Shown here: positions 15,766 to 17,222 of the stretch, piece by piece | How positions within the stretch are numbered: the stretch's first letter is position 1 | How the letters are laid out: each line of letters opens with the position of its first letter | Assembly: GCA_016179005.1 (NCBI GenBank) | Contig: JACOSF010000256.1 | Coordinates: forward strand, 1-17,222 | Direction of reading: 5' to 3' | Length of the DNA: 17,222 nt | From: Acidobacteriota bacterium | GTDB lineage: Bacteria; Acidobacteriota; Terriglobia; Acidiferrales; UBA7541 | Position numbers and translations under genes: made by a program | Notes under the pieces: model-generated | Database searches by the model: none | Told to the model about the DNA's origin: nothing | Seen by the model: only the letters and a program-made list of their open reading frames with translations

Positions 15766-16785
15766 TCAGGAGCGGTGAGGGCCGGTATCGTGGGAGTCGC
15801 GAGATAAAGCTTCCTGGCGGCGGCTCTTGACTTCGCGGACCGTGTAGACGGACTTGCCCTGCGACTCGAAATAGGTGCGCGCAAGCATCTCCCCGAGCAG
15901 GCCAATAGAAATGAATTGGATGCCGCTGACGATGAGGGCCATGGAAAGCAGGAGCATCGGGCCATGCTTGATGAAGACAGATTCGCCGAGGATTACCTTC
16001 AGGTAGAGGAGATAAAAGCCCAGAGCGCCGCCGATGATGGTGCCGAGCAGTCCGAAGAGGCCAAAGAACTGGAGCGGCTTGGTGGAGTAGTCGAGCAGGA
16101 ACTTGACGCTGAGAAAATCGAGCACAACGCGGCCGATGCGCCCGAGGCCGTACTTGGAAGAGCCGCGGTGGCGCGGATGGTGGTGGACGACGAGCTCTGT
16201 CATGCGGGCGCCGGACCAACTGGCCAGCGCGGGGATGAAGCGATGGAGATCGCCGTAGAGCGGGAGATCCTGAATGATCTCGCGCCGGTACACGCGCAAA
16301 GTGCAGCCGAAATCGTGCAGCGGGACGCCGGAAAGCCAAGCCATAATCCCGTTGGCAATGATGCTGGGAATCCGGCGGGAGAGCCAAGGCTCCTTGCGGT
16401 CCTTGCGCCAGCCACTGACGATGTCGTAGCCCTCGGCGAGCTTGGCGAGGAGGCCGGGGATATCCTCGGGGTCGTTCTGGAGATCGGCGTCGAGGGTAAT
16501 GATGATTTCGCCGCGTGCAAAATCGAATCCGGCCTTGAGGGCGGGCGTCTGCCCGAAGTTTCGGCGAAAGCGGATGACGTTGACGCGGCGGTCGGACTCG
16601 TAGATGTCGGAGAGGACGCGAAAGCTCTGATCGCGGCTGCCATCGTCCACAAAGACGATCTCGTAAGGCTCGCCGAGCGCGTCCATTACTTCGGTGAGCT
16701 TTACGTAAAGAGGCGGGATGTTCTCCTGCTCGTCCAAGACGGGCACGACGATGGAATATCGGATGGGGTCGGTGGTCTTCGTCAT
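15766..16785 (-). CDS. Family 2 glycosyltransferase with two C-terminal membrane helices (polyprenyl-phosphate sugar transferase type)
   Basis: The 339-residue protein has a GT-A catalytic domain with SIVVPVLDEQENI at the start, VDDGS (46-50), FRRNFGQTPALKAGF, DADLQNDPED (99-108, metal-binding DxD) and RHRGSSKYG (206-214). Two transmembrane helices (about 239-261 and 277-299) and a charged tail follow. This is the layout of dolichol/undecaprenyl-phosphate sugar transferases such as DPM1, GtrB and ArnC, which load a sugar onto a lipid carrier on the cytoplasmic face. The sugar and the final acceptor (O-antigen, lipid A or other envelope glycan) cannot be told from sequence. It is a single gene, convergent with folP and divergent from ruvX. 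The ATG at 16785 has no strong Shine-Dalgarno. Confidence 0.94.
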   Translation of the reverse strand: MTKTTDPIRYSIVVPVLDEQENIPPLYVKLTEVMDALGEPYEIVFVDDGSRDQSFRVLSDIYESDRRVNVIRFRRNFGQTPALKAGFDFARGEIIITLDADLQNDPEDIPGLLAKLAEGYDIVSGWRKDRKEPWLSRRIPSIIANGIMAWLSGVPLHDFGCTLRVYRREIIQDLPLYGDLHRFIPALASWSGARMTELVVHHHPRHRGSSKYGLGRIGRVVLDFLSVKFLLDYSTKPLQFFGLFGLLGTIIGGALGFYLLYLKVILGESVFIKHGPMLLLSMALIVSGIQFISIGLLGEMLARTYFESQGKSVYTVREVKSRRQEALSRDSHDTGPHRS

Positions 16786-16841
16786 TTTGCGCTGAGTGAA
16801 AGAAGCAAAACGGCCACTCGCTGCTTCGCTTTGCAGCCTCG

Positions 16842-16870
16842 ATAATCTCCCGATTGCGGAAATGCGTCAA
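16842..16870 (-). promoter_or_regulatory. Sigma-70-type promoter for the glycosyltransferase
   Basis: On the - strand, TTGACG (16865-16870) and GATTAT (16842-16847) are separated by 17 bases, predicting a start near 16835 and a leader of about 50 bases. Confidence 0.5.
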
Positions 16871-16968
16871 TATCCCGTCCGCTGCTTGCGAGGCAGAGTT
16901 GCGTCGAATCGATGCTCCACATTCAGCCGATAGCGGGGGCGTTCCTCCCGGCGTGAGGGCAGGCGCGC

Positions 16969-16974
16969 TATACT
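16969..16974 (+). promoter_or_regulatory. -10 element TATACT directly before ruvX
   Basis: TATACT (5 of 6 to consensus) ends 8 bases before the ruvX ATG, so the transcript would have almost no leader. No good -35 is seen. Confidence 0.45.
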
Positions 16975-16982
16975 GGAAGTGG

Positions 16983-17222
16983 ATGACTCCCGCATTGAAT
17001 AATGCAGCACAACCCGGCAAAGGCCGGGTTCTGGCCATTGATTACGGGCGCAAACGGATTGGAGTGGCCATCAGCGACGAACTGGGGATGACGGCGCGGC
17101 CACTCGAAACTCTAGAAAGAACAAACCGACGGAACGATTTGCGGAGGTTGCGCGAGCTGGCCTGTAAACACGAGGTGGCGCGAATTGTAGTGGGGAACCC
17201 CGTGCGTCTGGACGGGAGCGCG
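16983..17222 (+). CDS. ruvX: Holliday junction resolvase-like / YqgF nuclease RuvX, 5' part
   Basis: The frame is open from the ATG at 16983 to the end of the window (80 codons), so the gene is cut by the window edge. After a short variable N-terminus comes LAIDYGRKRIGVAISDE (from residue 18), the first strand of the RNase H-like fold with the catalytic Asp20. It is followed by TARPLETLER, a helix with ELACKHEVARIVVGNPVRLDGS, and the window end. This matches the YqgF/RuvX family; RuvX processes the 5' end of pre-16S rRNA (YqgF in E. coli). The usual VGLP of the family reads VGNP. The missing part should hold the remaining catalytic Asp/Glu residues. It is transcribed divergently from the glycosyltransferase. 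A weak GGAAG lies just before the start. Confidence 0.93.
   Translation, partial: MTPALNNAAQPGKGRVLAIDYGRKRIGVAISDELGMTARPLETLERTNRRNDLRRLRELACKHEVARIVVGNPVRLDGSA

Noticed and set aside
15916..16845. 309-codon open frame on the + strand
   Set aside because: Antisense to the glycosyltransferase, with Ala/Glu/Asp-rich composition and no domain; the opposite strand has a complete GT2 motif set.
15566..17038. 490-codon open frame on the - strand
   Set aside because: It overlaps the glycosyltransferase in another frame and runs into folP and ruvX; Arg/Pro-rich composition marks it as a shadow.

Overview
The window is GC-rich bacterial chromosome, most likely from an acidobacterium or close relative. 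Support for this is indirect: a secreted von Willebrand A protein of the type repeatedly found in Acidobacteria, three DUF4136 envelope proteins, and many small secreted proteins of unknown function. No 16S gene is present to prove it. I see no insertion sequence, phage gene, integrase or CRISPR array.

Region 1 (about 95-7133, all + strand) is an envelope block. In order it holds a secreted glycine-zipper protein, two DUF4136 proteins, a large outer-membrane barrel joined to two Ig/PKD-like domains and an OmpA peptidoglycan-binding domain, a remnant that looks like the tail of a DUF4436 gene, a DUF481 (YdiY-like) outer-membrane barrel, a seven-helix membrane protein of unknown family two bases downstream, and a third DUF4136 protein. 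All but the third have clear Shine-Dalgarno sites close to the start, and almost every product carries a signal peptide. Joint expression is plausible but not shown.

Region 2 (about 7134-9060) has a CAT-anticodon tRNA on the - strand with a good promoter. On the + strand follow a small secreted peptide with three NGSGPPPPPPW repeats, a seven-helix membrane protein, and a small membrane-anchored protein whose start overlaps the previous stop (ATGA). A rho-independent terminator closes the group.

Region 3 (about 9070-13211) is the classical tilS-hpt-ftsH operon, with a candidate extended -10 promoter in front and a very strong terminator behind. TilS and FtsH look intact. The HPRT-family protein between them has lost several residues that catalyse or bind PRPP in true HPRTs. 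Because TilS and HprT act together as an activator of ftsH in Bacillus subtilis, a non-enzymatic role is conceivable.

Region 4 (about 13212-17222) holds a small CPCC-motif protein, a secreted VWA-domain protein, folP (dihydropteroate synthase), a convergent - strand family 2 glycosyltransferase with two C-terminal membrane helices, and divergently the start of ruvX, cut by the window edge. Several starts here lack a good Shine-Dalgarno site and have a -10-like hexamer only 6-8 bases upstream, suggesting leaderless mRNAs.

No single well-defined new system stands out. The observations most worth following are the degenerate HPRT between tilS and ftsH, the repeat peptide with its membrane partner genes, and the barrel-PKD-PKD-OmpA protein within the DUF4136 block.
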